DNA of 59,082 nucleotides from CAZDQL01 sp964507325. Lineage in GTDB: Bacteria > Planctomycetota > UBA1135 > GCA-002686595. The notes under the pieces are model-generated. The model had not been told where the DNA came from. It ran no database searches and saw only the letters and a program-made list of their open reading frames with translations. Each line of letters opens with the position of its first letter. Position 1 is the stretch's first letter. Positions 34,274 through 45,500 of this stretch are shown here, piece by piece. The stretch is taken from positions 1 to 59,082 of the forward strand of contig CAZDQL010000033.1 in the NCBI GenBank assembly GCA_964507325.1. Direction: 5' to 3'. The position numbers and the translations under genes are program-made.

Positions 34274-34957
34274 ATGCAGCCCACCAACCAGCGCAACTCG
34301 GGCTTCTCCCTGCTGGAGATGATCGTCGTCATCGCCATCATGGCCATCGTCGTCGGCGCCGCCGTCCCCGTGACCTCCAAGGTGCTGACCTACCAGGCGC
34401 GCAAGGCCACGCGCAGCGAGGTGGGCGGGATCGCGGACGCCGTGGCGGAGTACTTCCGCGACACCCTGGCCCTGCCGACCCAGGTCACCGACCTGCTGGT
34501 GGATCCGGGGGTGACCGGCTGGAGCGGGCCCTACCTGCCCGGTGTGGTCGCCGACCAGCTCACGGGCAAGGTCGGCTACCAGGTGGACGCTTGGTCGCGG
34601 GACTACCGCTTCGTGATCGCCGGTGACGTGCTCTCGATCGAGAGCATGGGTGAGGACGCCACCTGGGGCACCAGCGCCGACGTCACCCTGGACCTGGACG
34701 TGACCCCCCTGCGGCGCGAGGAGACCTTCGACCGCCTGGAGATCATCAACGCCGCAGTGCAGCGCTACAACGCCGAGAAGGGAGTCGGCGATCCCGCCCT
34801 GCCCGCCAACTGGGCGGCGGCCTTCGCCATCCTCCTGGGCCAGGGGTACCTGCCGAACGACTCGCGCTACCAGGTCGACGCCTGGGGCACGGCCTTCGTC
34901 GAGGACCCGGTGGGGGCCCTGCCGGTGGTGAGGGTCAAGTCGACGAACGTCCAGTAG
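34274..34957 (+). CDS. Pseudopilin with duplicated GspG-like globular domain
   Basis: This 227-residue protein has a short leader (MQPTNQRNSG) and the prepilin site G/FSLLEMIVV with Glu5. The hydrophobic stem runs to about residue 31. The globular part appears to be two related copies. One has IADAVAEYFRDTLALPTQV and GYQVDAWSRDY (about 50-120). The other has IINAAVQRYNAEKG and RYQVDAWGTAF (about 150-220). Ordinary GspG is about 140 residues with one copy. It closes the operon 8 bases after the platform gene. It may be the major pseudopilin of this machine. Confidence 0.83.
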   Translation: MQPTNQRNSGFSLLEMIVVIAIMAIVVGAAVPVTSKVLTYQARKATRSEVGGIADAVAEYFRDTLALPTQVTDLLVDPGVTGWSGPYLPGVVADQLTGKVGYQVDAWSRDYRFVIAGDVLSIESMGEDATWGTSADVTLDLDVTPLRREETFDRLEIINAAVQRYNAEKGVGDPALPANWAAAFAILLGQGYLPNDSRYQVDAWGTAFVEDPVGALPVVRVKSTNVQ

Positions 34958-34984
34958 GGCGGGGCCCAGGCGCCTGCAGTGGGT

Positions 34985-35013
34985 CCGGTCGAAGGACCGG
35001 GACTCGTCGAGTC
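34985..35013. terminator. Paired hairpins between the pilus operon and the NUDIX gene
   Basis: CCGGTC (34985-34990) and GACCGG (34995-35000) form a 6-bp stem with loop GAAG. GACTC (35001-35005) and GAGTC (35009-35013) form a second stem directly after it. They lie between convergent stops at 34957 and 35022 and could serve both directions. Confidence 0.55.
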
Positions 35014-35021
35014 TCCGCCCC

Positions 35022-35597
35022 CTACGCCTCCTTGTGCGCGGTGAGGCGTAGCCAGTAGAGGACCGCCAAGGCGGTGAAGCCGTCCTGCAGACGACCCGCG
35101 TCGAGCAGGGCCTCCACCTCGCCACGGGTGAAGAGGCGGGTGAGGATCTGTTCGGACGGATCGAGGGCCGGCTCCCCGACGAGCTCACACTCGAGCCCAC
35201 AGAAGAGGTGGGCGTAGTGGGCGCTGATTCCGTTGGTGGGGTAGAAGCCCCCCAGCGGCAGCAGGCGGGTGGGGCGGTAGCCGGTCTCCTCCAGGGTCTC
35301 CCGCGCGGCCGCGGCCGCCGGAGTCTCCCCCTCGCCGATGCGTCCCGCCGGCACCTCCCAGTGGGTCTTGCCGTGGGGGTAGCGGTACTGGCCGATCAGG
35401 ACCAGGCGCCCGTCGGCCAGCGAGGGGACGCAGGCGGCCGCGTCGGGGACCTCGAAGACGTGGTACTCCGCGAGGTCTCCCCCCGGCAGGATCACCTGGT
35501 CGCGGCGCAGGCCGCACCAGGAGGAGTCGTAGATGCGCTCGCTGCGCCGCACCCGGAAGGGGGGGAAGGGGGGCGGGTCGTCGGGGAGGGCGGACAT
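35022..35597 (-). CDS. NUDIX hydrolase (ADP-ribose pyrophosphatase-like)
   Basis: This 191-residue protein starts at MSALPDDPPP. The Nudix box runs from GRIGEGETPAAAAA to RETLEETGY, with the catalytic REx2EE core intact. Preceding strands (FEVPDAAACVPSLADG, LIGQYRYPHGKTHWEVPAG) resemble ADP-sugar pyrophosphatases, which cleave ADP-ribose or ADP-sugars. It follows the glycosyltransferase gene by 19 bases on the same strand, so a nucleotide-sugar housekeeping role is plausible. The exact substrate is undetermined. Confidence 0.87.
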   Translation of the reverse strand: MSALPDDPPPFPPFRVRRSERIYDSSWCGLRRDQVILPGGDLAEYHVFEVPDAAACVPSLADGRLVLIGQYRYPHGKTHWEVPAGRIGEGETPAAAAARETLEETGYRPTRLLPLGGFYPTNGISAHYAHLFCGLECELVGEPALDPSEQILTRLFTRGEVEALLDAGRLQDGFTALAVLYWLRLTAHKEA

Positions 35598-35616
35598 CGG
35601 AGTGCCGCGCAGCGTA

Positions 35617-36738
35617 TCAGCCCGCCGCCCGGGAGTAGATCCGGCGGTAGGCCTCGACCATCGCCACGTGGGAGTGGCGCTCGGCCACCCGCTTCCGGGC
35701 CAGGGCGCCGATCCGGGCACGGCCGGCGTCGTCCCCCAGCAGCCCGGCCAGGGCCTCCGCCAGCGGCTCCGGGGGACCGGCGGCGACGAAGAAGGGCCGC
35801 GCTGCGCGGGGAGCGGTCGCCGCCAGGTCGCCCACGTCGGTCCCCGCCGGCGCCACGCCGCTGGCCATCGCTTCGAGCAGGGAGACGGGCAGCTGCTCCG
35901 AGTCCGAGGAGAGGCAGAAGACGTCCATCGCCCGGTACAGGGGCGCGAGCTCGCGGCGGTGCCCGACGAAGTGCACCGCGCCCCCCGGGGGTTGGGCCTC
36001 GGCGGCGAGCGCCTCCAGGCTCCCGCGCTCCGCTCCGGCGCCCACGATCACCAGGTGCACCCCCGGATCCCCGAGCTCCGTTGGCAGGGCGGCGCAGGCG
36101 CGGATCAGCCGGTCGAAACGCTTCACCGGCCGCAGGTGCCCGACGCTGCCCACGACCCGGGCGCCGGCGGGAATGCCGAGGCTCCTGCGCAGCTCGTCGC
36201 GCCCCTGCCCCTCGGGGTGGAAGTGGGTGAGGTCCACGCCGTTCAGCACCAGCTCGAGGCGCTCCTCCGGCAGGCTCCACTCCCGGCAGGCGATCTCGAG
36301 CAGGCGTTGGGAGGGCACCACCAACCGCTGGACGCGTCCCAGGCCGACCCGCCGGGCCCAGTTGCGGCGGCGCTTGCGCCGCGCGGCCTCGTCGGCGCCG
36401 AAGCCGTCCTCGTGGTGCACGTGGGTGCGGCGCCCCGCCAGGCGCGCGGCGGCCACCATGGCGAAGCTCTCCCAGTTGTAGGTGCAGAGCAGGTCGGGGG
36501 CCTCCTTGGCCAGCAGGCGCCCCATGGCGCGGATCCCCCCCCGCTCAGCGCCGGGCTGCACCGGGTGCACGTCGATCTCGGCGGGCACCAGCTCGAGGGC
36601 CTCGAGCCGCCCGTCGACGGCGACCACGCGGTGGGAGAAGGCACGGCCCAGCCCCTTCATCAGCTCCACCACTCGAACCTGCGGCCCCGCGCGGACGAAG
36701 GTCGGAACGGCGTGCAGGATCCGGATCGGATCGCCCAT
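35617..36738 (-). CDS. GT4-family glycosyltransferase
   Basis: This is a 373-residue GT-B fold enzyme. The N-domain begins IRILHAVPTFVRAGPQVRVV. The C-domain carries GSVGHLRPVKRFDRLIRA, VHLVIVGAGAERGSLEALA and the donor-binding SSDSEQLPVSLLEAMASGVA (the E-x7-E-like motif in a variant form). It retains its configuration in family GT4, transferring sugar from a nucleotide donor to a lipid or polysaccharide acceptor. ATG 36738 overlaps the stop of the fused oxidoreductase gene (ATGA), so the two are probably co-translated. Confidence 0.87.
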   Translation of the reverse strand: MGDPIRILHAVPTFVRAGPQVRVVELMKGLGRAFSHRVVAVDGRLEALELVPAEIDVHPVQPGAERGGIRAMGRLLAKEAPDLLCTYNWESFAMVAAARLAGRRTHVHHEDGFGADEAARRKRRRNWARRVGLGRVQRLVVPSQRLLEIACREWSLPEERLELVLNGVDLTHFHPEGQGRDELRRSLGIPAGARVVGSVGHLRPVKRFDRLIRACAALPTELGDPGVHLVIVGAGAERGSLEALAAEAQPPGGAVHFVGHRRELAPLYRAMDVFCLSSDSEQLPVSLLEAMASGVAPAGTDVGDLAATAPRAARPFFVAAGPPEPLAEALAGLLGDDAGRARIGALARKRVAERHSHVAMVEAYRRIYSRAAG

Positions 36739-39146
36739 CAGTCCCGGTAGACGCGGATGGCGGCGTCCAGGAAGGCCTCCCGCTCCTCGACGGGGGTCCA
36801 ACCCAGGACCTCGCGCGCGGTGCGGCAGGGGAGCGGCTTGGCCAGGGAGCGCGACTTCAGGTCGCGCCAGGAGGGGAAGGTCGCGCCGGGGCGCCGGCCG
36901 ACCTTCTTCACGAGCCACTTGCCGATCTCCATCGCCTGGCTCACCCACAGGGCGCGCGGGTGGAAGGCCAGCTTGCGGCCGGTGTGCTGCCGCAGCTCCT
37001 CGACCACCTCGGCGGCGGTCAGGGGCACGGCGGAGGAGAGGTTCAGCGCGCGGCCGCCGAGCTCCTGCCCTTCGTGGAGGGCGGCGCGCACCAGCGCCTC
37101 GGCCACGTCGTCGACCCACACCAGGGGCAGGGGAGCGCGCCCCTTGCCCCAGCCGACGCAGTGGTTGTCGCGCACCCAGAGGCCGATTCCGGAGTGCTGC
37201 ATCGGCGTCCCCGCGCCGAGCACCACCGCCGGCCGGGCGATCACCACCGGCAGGCCCCGCTCGCGGTGCAGGGCCAGGAGCGCCTCCTCGGCCGCAATCT
37301 TGCCGCGGGCGTAGAGGGGGCGATCCTGCGGTTGGGGATCGGTCCCCCCGTCGTCATCCAGCGCCTCTCCCGGGGCGTCCGCACCGGCGTAGAGGGCAGC
37401 CGTGGAGGAGACGTAGACGAAGCGCCCCACCTTCTCCGAGAGCACCGTCTCCCCGATGCGCGCCGAGGCGCGCACCATCGCCTCCTCGACCGCTTCCCAG
37501 GTGTCTCCGCCCCCGGTGGCGAGGTGGATGCACGAGGCGGCCCCCGACAGGGCGTGGCGCAACCCCTCCTCGTCGTCGAGGGTGGCGCACACGAGCCTCA
37601 GGCGCCCCTCCATCGCCGGCCCCAGGATCTCCGGGGGGAGGCTCGTCAGACGGCGCGTGGTGGCGGTCACCGGGACCTCCCGCTCGAGGAGCCGGGTGAC
37701 CACGCGACGGCCGATGAAGCCGGTCGCGCCGGTGACGACCACCTCGCCCTCCCGCGCCGGTCCCGGCTCGGGGGGCGTGGGCGTCTCGGGGACCTCGTTC
37801 GGCACGCTCGCCGCCAGCGCCTCGCACCAGCGGGCGACCGACACGGCGCGCTCGCCGTCGCCGGGCAGCCGCTGGCCGCGCCGCAGGGCGCGGTGGAAGG
37901 CCCGGATCGACTCGCGCATCCCCACGAAGAAGGCGTCCCGGCGCCGGGCCACCCCCAGGGTGAAGCCCGCCCAGCCGAGGGCCACGCGCCAGGCGCCCCA
38001 GTGGTAGCCCCAGGCGCGGCGGGCGCCCGCCAGGAAGCTGTTCCAGAAGTCGAGCCAGAGGGTCTTGCGCTCCACCACGAGGTGGTTGTGGATGAGGTCC
38101 GCCTCGAGGCAGCCGTCGGTCCCCAGGACCTGCAGGGTGCTGCGGGTGAAGGGCTCTCCGAAGGCCAGGTAGATCTGGGCCGTGCCCCGCTCCGCCTCCA
38201 CCGCCACCGCCCAGCGGTCGTGGAAGAACTGACCGGGGTGGAGCTCGCGGGTGTGCAGGAGGGTCGACTCGGCGCTCACCACGTCCCCCAGGAGCGCCTG
38301 GAGCTGGCTGATCGGGTGGGTGGCCTGCTCGTAGACGATGTTGTGCGGCGCCTGGAACATCCAGTGGGTGTAGTCGCCGGCGTCGAGCTGGCGCAGGGGC
38401 ACCGCCATCGTCACCTGGACGTGCTCGACGCGACCGATCTCACCCGCCTCGACGCGGGCCAGCAGGCGCGCGAAGGAGGGGTGGAAGACGTTGTTGTGGT
38501 TGACCGCCAACGGCAGGCAGCGCTCCGTGGCCAGCCGCGAGAGCGCTTGGGCGTCCTCGCTGGAGAGGGCCAGCGGCTTCTCGGCGAAGACGCCGATCCC
38601 GAGCTCCAGGAGCTCGCGCGTCAGGGTCACGTGCAGGTCGGGGGGCACGGTCAGGTGGGCCACCTGGACCCCCATCTCGGGCAGTTCGGAGAGCTCACGG
38701 GTCACCCCCGGGATCGCGTAGCGGTCGGCCGCCCGGCGGGCGCGGTCGAGATCCCGATCGCAGACCGCCACCACCTCGACCCCCTCGGCCTTGGTGAGGA
38801 CGTCCAGGTGGAAGTCGGCGATGAAACCGGCTCCCACGATCGCCACCCGGGTGGGCCCCTCGAGGCGTAGGGGGGCGTAGGAGGGGGTGGTGCCTACTAG
38901 AGGGCTGGTGTCGGGGGTGGACACGGTGGCGACTTCCATTTCGTCGATTTCCATCATCTTCCCTGATGCGGACTCCACGAGCACTATCGACCCCGCGGGC
39001 GGACCGGTTGGAGGCTCGCAAGCCCATCTTTTTGGGAGTTTCTTTCCGTACTCGGAGGGCCTCCTCCCAGGGCCGGGATCGCTCGCCGGCCGCTTCGCCG
39101 CCTGTCCAGAGGTTGGCTTCAGGCGGGAGGGAGGTGGATCCGACAT
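36738..39146 (-). CDS. Fusion: Gfo/Idh/MocA oxidoreductase with NAD-dependent epimerase/dehydratase
   Basis: From ATG 39146 it has 802 residues. The first ~95 are disordered. Residues of about 97-440 form a Gfo/Idh/MocA dehydrogenase: NAD loop VAIVGAGFIADFH, AEKPLALS (the conserved EKP lysine) and a C-terminal domain with THPISQLQALLGD. Residues of about 455-800 form an extended SDR: VVVTGATGFIGRRV, VSSTAALYAG and the catalytic YARGK. Each is normally a separate enzyme acting on nucleotide-sugars or sugar alcohols. Their fusion suggests successive steps of sugar modification feeding the adjacent glycosyltransferase. ATGs at 38954-38957 with weak AGGGAAG could be a shorter start. Confidence 0.85.
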   Translation of the reverse strand: MSDPPPSRLKPTSGQAAKRPASDPGPGRRPSEYGKKLPKRWACEPPTGPPAGSIVLVESASGKMMEIDEMEVATVSTPDTSPLVGTTPSYAPLRLEGPTRVAIVGAGFIADFHLDVLTKAEGVEVVAVCDRDLDRARRAADRYAIPGVTRELSELPEMGVQVAHLTVPPDLHVTLTRELLELGIGVFAEKPLALSSEDAQALSRLATERCLPLAVNHNNVFHPSFARLLARVEAGEIGRVEHVQVTMAVPLRQLDAGDYTHWMFQAPHNIVYEQATHPISQLQALLGDVVSAESTLLHTRELHPGQFFHDRWAVAVEAERGTAQIYLAFGEPFTRSTLQVLGTDGCLEADLIHNHLVVERKTLWLDFWNSFLAGARRAWGYHWGAWRVALGWAGFTLGVARRRDAFFVGMRESIRAFHRALRRGQRLPGDGERAVSVARWCEALAASVPNEVPETPTPPEPGPAREGEVVVTGATGFIGRRVVTRLLEREVPVTATTRRLTSLPPEILGPAMEGRLRLVCATLDDEEGLRHALSGAASCIHLATGGGDTWEAVEEAMVRASARIGETVLSEKVGRFVYVSSTAALYAGADAPGEALDDDGGTDPQPQDRPLYARGKIAAEEALLALHRERGLPVVIARPAVVLGAGTPMQHSGIGLWVRDNHCVGWGKGRAPLPLVWVDDVAEALVRAALHEGQELGGRALNLSSAVPLTAAEVVEELRQHTGRKLAFHPRALWVSQAMEIGKWLVKKVGRRPGATFPSWRDLKSRSLAKPLPCRTAREVLGWTPVEEREAFLDAAIRVYRD

Positions 39147-39154
39147 GAAGGCTA

Positions 39155-39164
39155 TCTCCTCCTT
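39155..39164 (-). promoter_or_regulatory. Strong ribosome-binding site for the long form of the fusion protein
   Basis: On the minus strand AAGGAGGAGA is 8 bases before ATG 39146. This nearly perfect anti-16S match decides for the long N-terminus over starts near 38957. Confidence 0.65.
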
Positions 39165-39238
39165 CTTGGGGCCCGGCCCGCAGCTTCGGCAGTGGCGTCG
39201 GGCCCCTTTGTATTGGCACCTCTTGCGGGGGTGGAGGG

Positions 39239-39267
39239 TTGGATCCACTGCGCGGCGCCGGTAGACT
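39239..39267 (+). promoter_or_regulatory. Putative sigma-70 promoter of guaB
   Basis: TTGGAT (39239-39244), a 17-base spacer and TAGACT (39262-39267) lie 109 bases before the guaB ATG. A short inverted repeat CTCACC/GGTGAG (39286-39305) follows in the leader. No purine riboswitch core was found. Confidence 0.45.
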
Positions 39268-39376
39268 CGGCGCTTTCCACCTGGACTCACCCGAACCTCG
39301 GTGAGCCCCTCCCGACCGGCCCAGGGCTCGCCGCCAACCGCTGTGCCCGCGCCATGGAAACCGCGCTACGGGAAAC

Positions 39377-40821
39377 ATGGAAGAGCTGACCCTCGGCCTC
39401 ACCTTCGACGACGTACTCCTCGTGCCTCAGCACTCGGACGTCATGCCGAACGAGGTGCAGCTCGGCACCCGCATCAGTCGCAACGTGGCGGTCAACGTGC
39501 CGCTGCTCTCGGCGGCGATGGACACGGTGACCGAGTGGCGCCTGGCGGTCGGTCTGGCACGCGAGGGGGGGATCGGGATCATCCACCGCAACCTCTCGGT
39601 CGAGGATCAGATCGGCGAGGTGGACAAGGTCAAGCGCTCCGCCAACGGCGTCATCCTGGATCCGGTCACCCTGCCCCCCGACGCCACCATCGGGTCGGCG
39701 CGGGAGATCATGCGCACCCAGAACATCTCCGGGTTCCCGGTGGTGGACGGCAATCGGGTGGTGGGGATCCTGACGCGGCGCGATCTCTCCTTCCACGAGG
39801 AGGGTGCCACGCCCGTCTCCGCCGTGATGACCTCCCAGAACCTGGTCACCGCGCCGCCGGGCACCTCGCTCGTGGACGCCCGTTTGATCCTCAGTCAGCA
39901 CAAGGTCGAGAAGCTCCTGATCGTCGACGAGGGCCGCCACCTGCAGGGCCTGATCACCAAGAAGGACCTCGACATGCTCTCCGCCTATCCCCACTCCGCC
40001 TTCGACGCCCGCGGGCGTCTGCTGGTGGGTGCCGCGGTGGGGGTGCGTGACGCCGAGCGGGCGGAGGGGTTGGTGGGGGCCGGAGTCGACGTCCTGGTGG
40101 TCGACACCGCCCACGGCCACTCGAGCAACGTGATGACCGCCGTGCGCGACCTGAAGGGCCGCCTCGACGTCGACGTGATCGCCGGCAACGTCGCCACCGC
40201 CGAGGCCGCCCGCGGCCTGGTGGACGCCGGCGCCGATGGCGTCAAGGTGGGGATCGGGCCGGGTTCGATCTGTACCACGCGGGTCGTGGCCGGGGTGGGA
40301 GTGCCCCAGTTCACCGCGGTGGCCAACGTGGCGCGCGAGCTCGCGGGAAGCGGCGTGCCGGTGATCGCCGACGGGGGGGTGCGCTACTCGGGAGACATCG
40401 TCAAGGCCCTGGCCGCCGGCGGGAGCGCGGTGATGATCGGCAGCCTCTTCGCCGGGCTCGAGGAGGCGCCCGGGGAGACCTTCCTCTACCAGGGGCGCTC
40501 CTTCAAAGCGGTGCGCGGCATGGGGTCCCTGGGTGCCATGCAGCAGGGGTCCAAGGAGCGCTACCGCCAGTCGGAGGTGAAGGAGAGCGACAAGCTGGTG
40601 CCGGAGGGGATCGAGGGGATGGTGCCCTATCGGGGTGTGCTCTCCGCCTACGTGTACCAGCTCTGCGGAGGCGTGCGTTCCGGGCTCGGCTACGTGGGGG
40701 CGCGCGACATCGCCGAGCTCTGGGAGCGGGCGCGCTTCGTGCGCATCACTCCGGCGGGCGGGCGTGAGAGCCACCCGCACGACGTCACGATCACCAAGGA
40801 GACCTCCAACTACCACCAGGA

Positions 40822-40825
<4 letters not shown>
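39377..40825 (+). CDS. guaB: IMP dehydrogenase (GuaB)
   Basis: This enzyme oxidises IMP to XMP with NAD, the committed step of GMP synthesis. It has 482 residues. It opens LTFDDVLLVPQHS. Two CBS domains (about 90-200) are inserted in the TIM barrel (ISGFPVVDGNRVVGILTRRD; VEKLLIVDEGRHLQGLITKK). The active-site loop GSICTTR has catalytic Cys299. The flap is near QGSKERYRQ. It overlaps guaA by ATGA, so the pathway's two steps are co-translated. Confidence 0.97.
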
Positions 40826-42372
<1,547 letters not shown>

Positions 42373-42424
42373 GGGGGAGTCGGGCTGAGGCTCGGCGTCT
42401 CGATTCGTGGGCGGGAGTTCCTGC

Positions 42425-42460
42425 TAGCCTGTGGACCTCGCGGATACCCGATTCGCGAGG
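42425..42460 (+). promoter_or_regulatory. Putative -10 box and hairpin upstream of the CHAT gene
   Basis: TAGCCT (42425-42430) matches the recurring -10-like hexamer. It is followed by a perfect 7-bp inverted repeat, CCTCGCG (42436-42442) and CGCGAGG (42454-42460), around GATACCCGATT. At this position it could be an operator or the first hairpin of the transcript. Confidence 0.4.
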
Positions 42461-42504
42461 GAGACGATCAACCTACGGCACCGCCAAGGGACGATGAGGT
42501 CACG

Positions 42505-45500
42505 ATGAAGAGGCGCCCTATTGGCACGCTCTTGCTCGTCGTATGTGGGATCAGCCTTGGCCCTGCCATGCCCATCGTTGGCTCGCAGAACGCCAGAGAA
42601 TCGCAGGATGCGGATGACTTCTGGACGATCGACCCCGACGATCCGCTGCATCGCTCCGTCGAGCTGGAGGTCGACCCGGAGGGGATCTGGATCGACTACG
42701 TGAGCGGGCTCGATGGTTACCTCAGCGTGTGGGCAGCCTCGGAAGAGGTCGATCCCGCGCTGGAGATCGAAGTCGAGGGGCGAGAGGAGGCGTTGGCGAA
42801 CGAAGACTCGGGAGGCGGGACGACGGCCTCGCTGATCTTTGCGGTTGTGCAGGAAGGGAGTGTCGCGATCCAGGTCTCCTGCAAGGGCGAGGCCGCGGGC
42901 AAGGTCGAGCTGCACGTCATCGGTGCCCCCGAGACGGAAGCGACCCGCCAGGGTACGCGCGTCGCCAGGGCTGAGCTGGAGGCCATCGATGCGCTCAAGG
43001 GGGAAGGGAAGCTCGAAGAGGCACGAGGAAGGGTGAGGGAGCTCCTGAGTTCCCTCGAGTCCCGTCCAGGGGGCGAGCTGAGCCCGAAGGTCGGAGAGGC
43101 CTTCTGGAGCTTGGGCTTCGATGCCTACGAGCTTCAACTGCTGCACGAGGCGGACAGCTCTTGGGGCGCCGCACGCCGTTGCCGCGAGCGCCTCCTGCCC
43201 CCTGACCACCTCGACCTGCTCGCGGCCAAGCAGAACCTCGCCCTGATCCGCAGAAACCTCGGCGACCTCGCGGGGGCTCGGGAGCTCCAGGAGGAGGTCC
43301 TCGCCGCCTACGAACGCCTTCCTTCTCCCAACCACCAGCATGTGCTTGTGGCCAAACTGAACCTCGCCGTGACGCGCAGGAAGCTCGGCGCCCTCACGGG
43401 GGCCCACGAGCTTCTCGAAGAGGTTCTCGGCGCGGGCGAGAGCCTTCTGCCCCCCGAGCACACCATCCTACTCAAGGCCAAGCAGAACCTCGCCCTGACG
43501 CGCATGCAGCTCGGCGATCTCGCGGGGGCTCTGGATCTCCAGGAGGAGGTCCTCGCCGCGCGCGAGCGCCTGCTTCCCCCTGACCAGCTCGACCTGCTCG
43601 CAGCCAAGCAGAACCTCGCCGCAACCCGCTGGGAGCTCGGCGATCTCGCGGGGGCCCATGAGCTCTTCGAGGATGACTTCGCAGCCTATGAGCGCCTTCT
43701 GCCTCCCCACCACCCACAACTGATTCGGGCCAAGCAGAAACTCGCCGGGACGCGGATGCCGCTCGGCGACCTCGCGGGGGCCCATAAGCTCTCCAAGGAA
43801 GTCCTCGCCGGCTTCGAGCGTCTGCTGCCACCCAACCACCCCGATCTGCTGCGCGCCAAGGAGAGCCTCGCCCTGACGCGCGTAGAGCTCGGCGACCTCA
43901 AGGGGGCTCATGAACTCTCCGAGGAAGTCCTCGCGGCGCGCGAGCGCCTGCTGCCCGCCGACCACCCCGACCTACTGACAGCCAAGCAGAACCTCGCCGT
44001 GACGCGCAAGAGGCTCGGCGATTTCGCGGGGGCCCATGAACTCTCCGAGGAGATCCTCGCCGCGCGCGAGCGCCTGCTGCCCGCCGACCACCCGAGACTA
44101 CTCGCAGCCAGGCAGAACCTCGCCGTGACGTACGGGGGGCTCGGCGATCTCAAGGGCCTGCGCGCGGCGAGTGTTTCGCTGCTCGAGAGCCAGAGAGCCG
44201 TGGCCTCGGGTCTTGCCTGCCAGGCGCCTCGGCTGGCTCGCTCGGGGGCGCTGCTTGAGCTTCACCGGCTCGAGTGGGTCCGTTTTTGGGTTCGATTCTG
44301 CGAACAGGAGGAAAGGGCAGGCCTCGAGCTCCTCATGGCCGAGTCGCTCGAAGCGCTTCGAGACGCGTCCGTGGCGTCGCCGGAGGTGATGCGCGCCGCA
44401 CGTAGAGTGCCTGGGCTCCGGCCGACGCTCGACGAGATCGAGAAGGTGCGGCGTGAAGCCGCGGGGACTGCGCACGGGCCGACGCCGAGCGAGGATGGAG
44501 TATCCGAAGAGGATGTCGAAGCGTGGCGCAAGGACCTCTTTGCGCTCGGGGAGCGCCGGGATGTGCTCGAGGCCGAGGTACGCAGGCAGCTCGATGAGCT
44601 AGGGGTACGTAGCAAGCCGCCGACGATGGAGGAGGTTGCCTCGTCCTTGCAGCCGGGCGAGGCGCTGGTGAGCTACTGGCGCTACGTGCGCTACGAACAG
44701 GATCCCGAGACCTGGGCGCCCTCGAGCACGAGCTCACTCCTGGCCTTCGTCACAAACCCCAACGCGGCCGCGCGAATCGTCGAGCTCGGGCCGGCAGCGG
44801 AGCTGGAAGAGCTCGCTCTGCGGTGGCGCGAGGGCATTGGCAAGCCCATCAGGCGTCGTTCTCGGGGAGTTGCGCCCGGGGAATCGCAGGCGGTCGTCGA
44901 TGCTAGACGAGCAGGGGAGCGGCTGCGTGAGCGCGTCCTCGACCCGGTGCTCGAATCTCTCGCCGGAGTCCGCGAGCTCTACATCGTTCTCGACGACTTG
45001 CTGTTCTTGGTTCGCCTCGATGCGCTGCCGATTGGCGAGGACGTATTGGGCGGTCGTTTGAAGCTCCACTTCATGACGACGGTTCGGCCCCTGGTCGACG
45101 AGCCGTCGCAGCCGGAAGGGGAGCCGCGCTTCCTCGCGCTAGGAAACGTCGACTACGAAGCTGCGGTGGAGGATGCACGCGTCGACTGCTTGCTCACCGT
45201 CGCAAGGCCGCCCCGGCGGATCGGAGGAGAGGGCGACGGTACGCGGGGCGGCTCCTACTCCGGCCTTTCCGCGACGGGTCCGGAGATCGAGGCGACCGGC
45301 GAGTCCTTCGAACGCGCTTTCGAACTCGAGCCGGAACTCCTGAGCGGCGCCGACGCCACCAAGGCGAGCCTCTTCGAGCTGGCTCCCGGTGTGCGCTACC
45401 TGCACGTCGCGACGCACGGGTGGTTCGTGCCGGAAGACGAAGCCGTGTCCATGCACGACTCGGCCGAGCGAGAGAGCGAGCGGGGGTCCTTCGGCATGTC

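Noticed and set aside
39286..39305. Transcription terminator between the oxidoreductase fusion and guaB
   Set aside because: The genes are divergent and the 6-bp stem is too short; a leader or operator role is as likely, so it was not listed separately.
39268..39376. Purine riboswitch before guaB
   Set aside because: I looked for the three-way-junction core and found only a 6-bp inverted repeat (CTCACC/GGTGAG).
43207..44214. Regular 126-bp repeats as a CRISPR array or satellite
   Set aside because: The repeats are coding TPR units in frame with no unique spacers.
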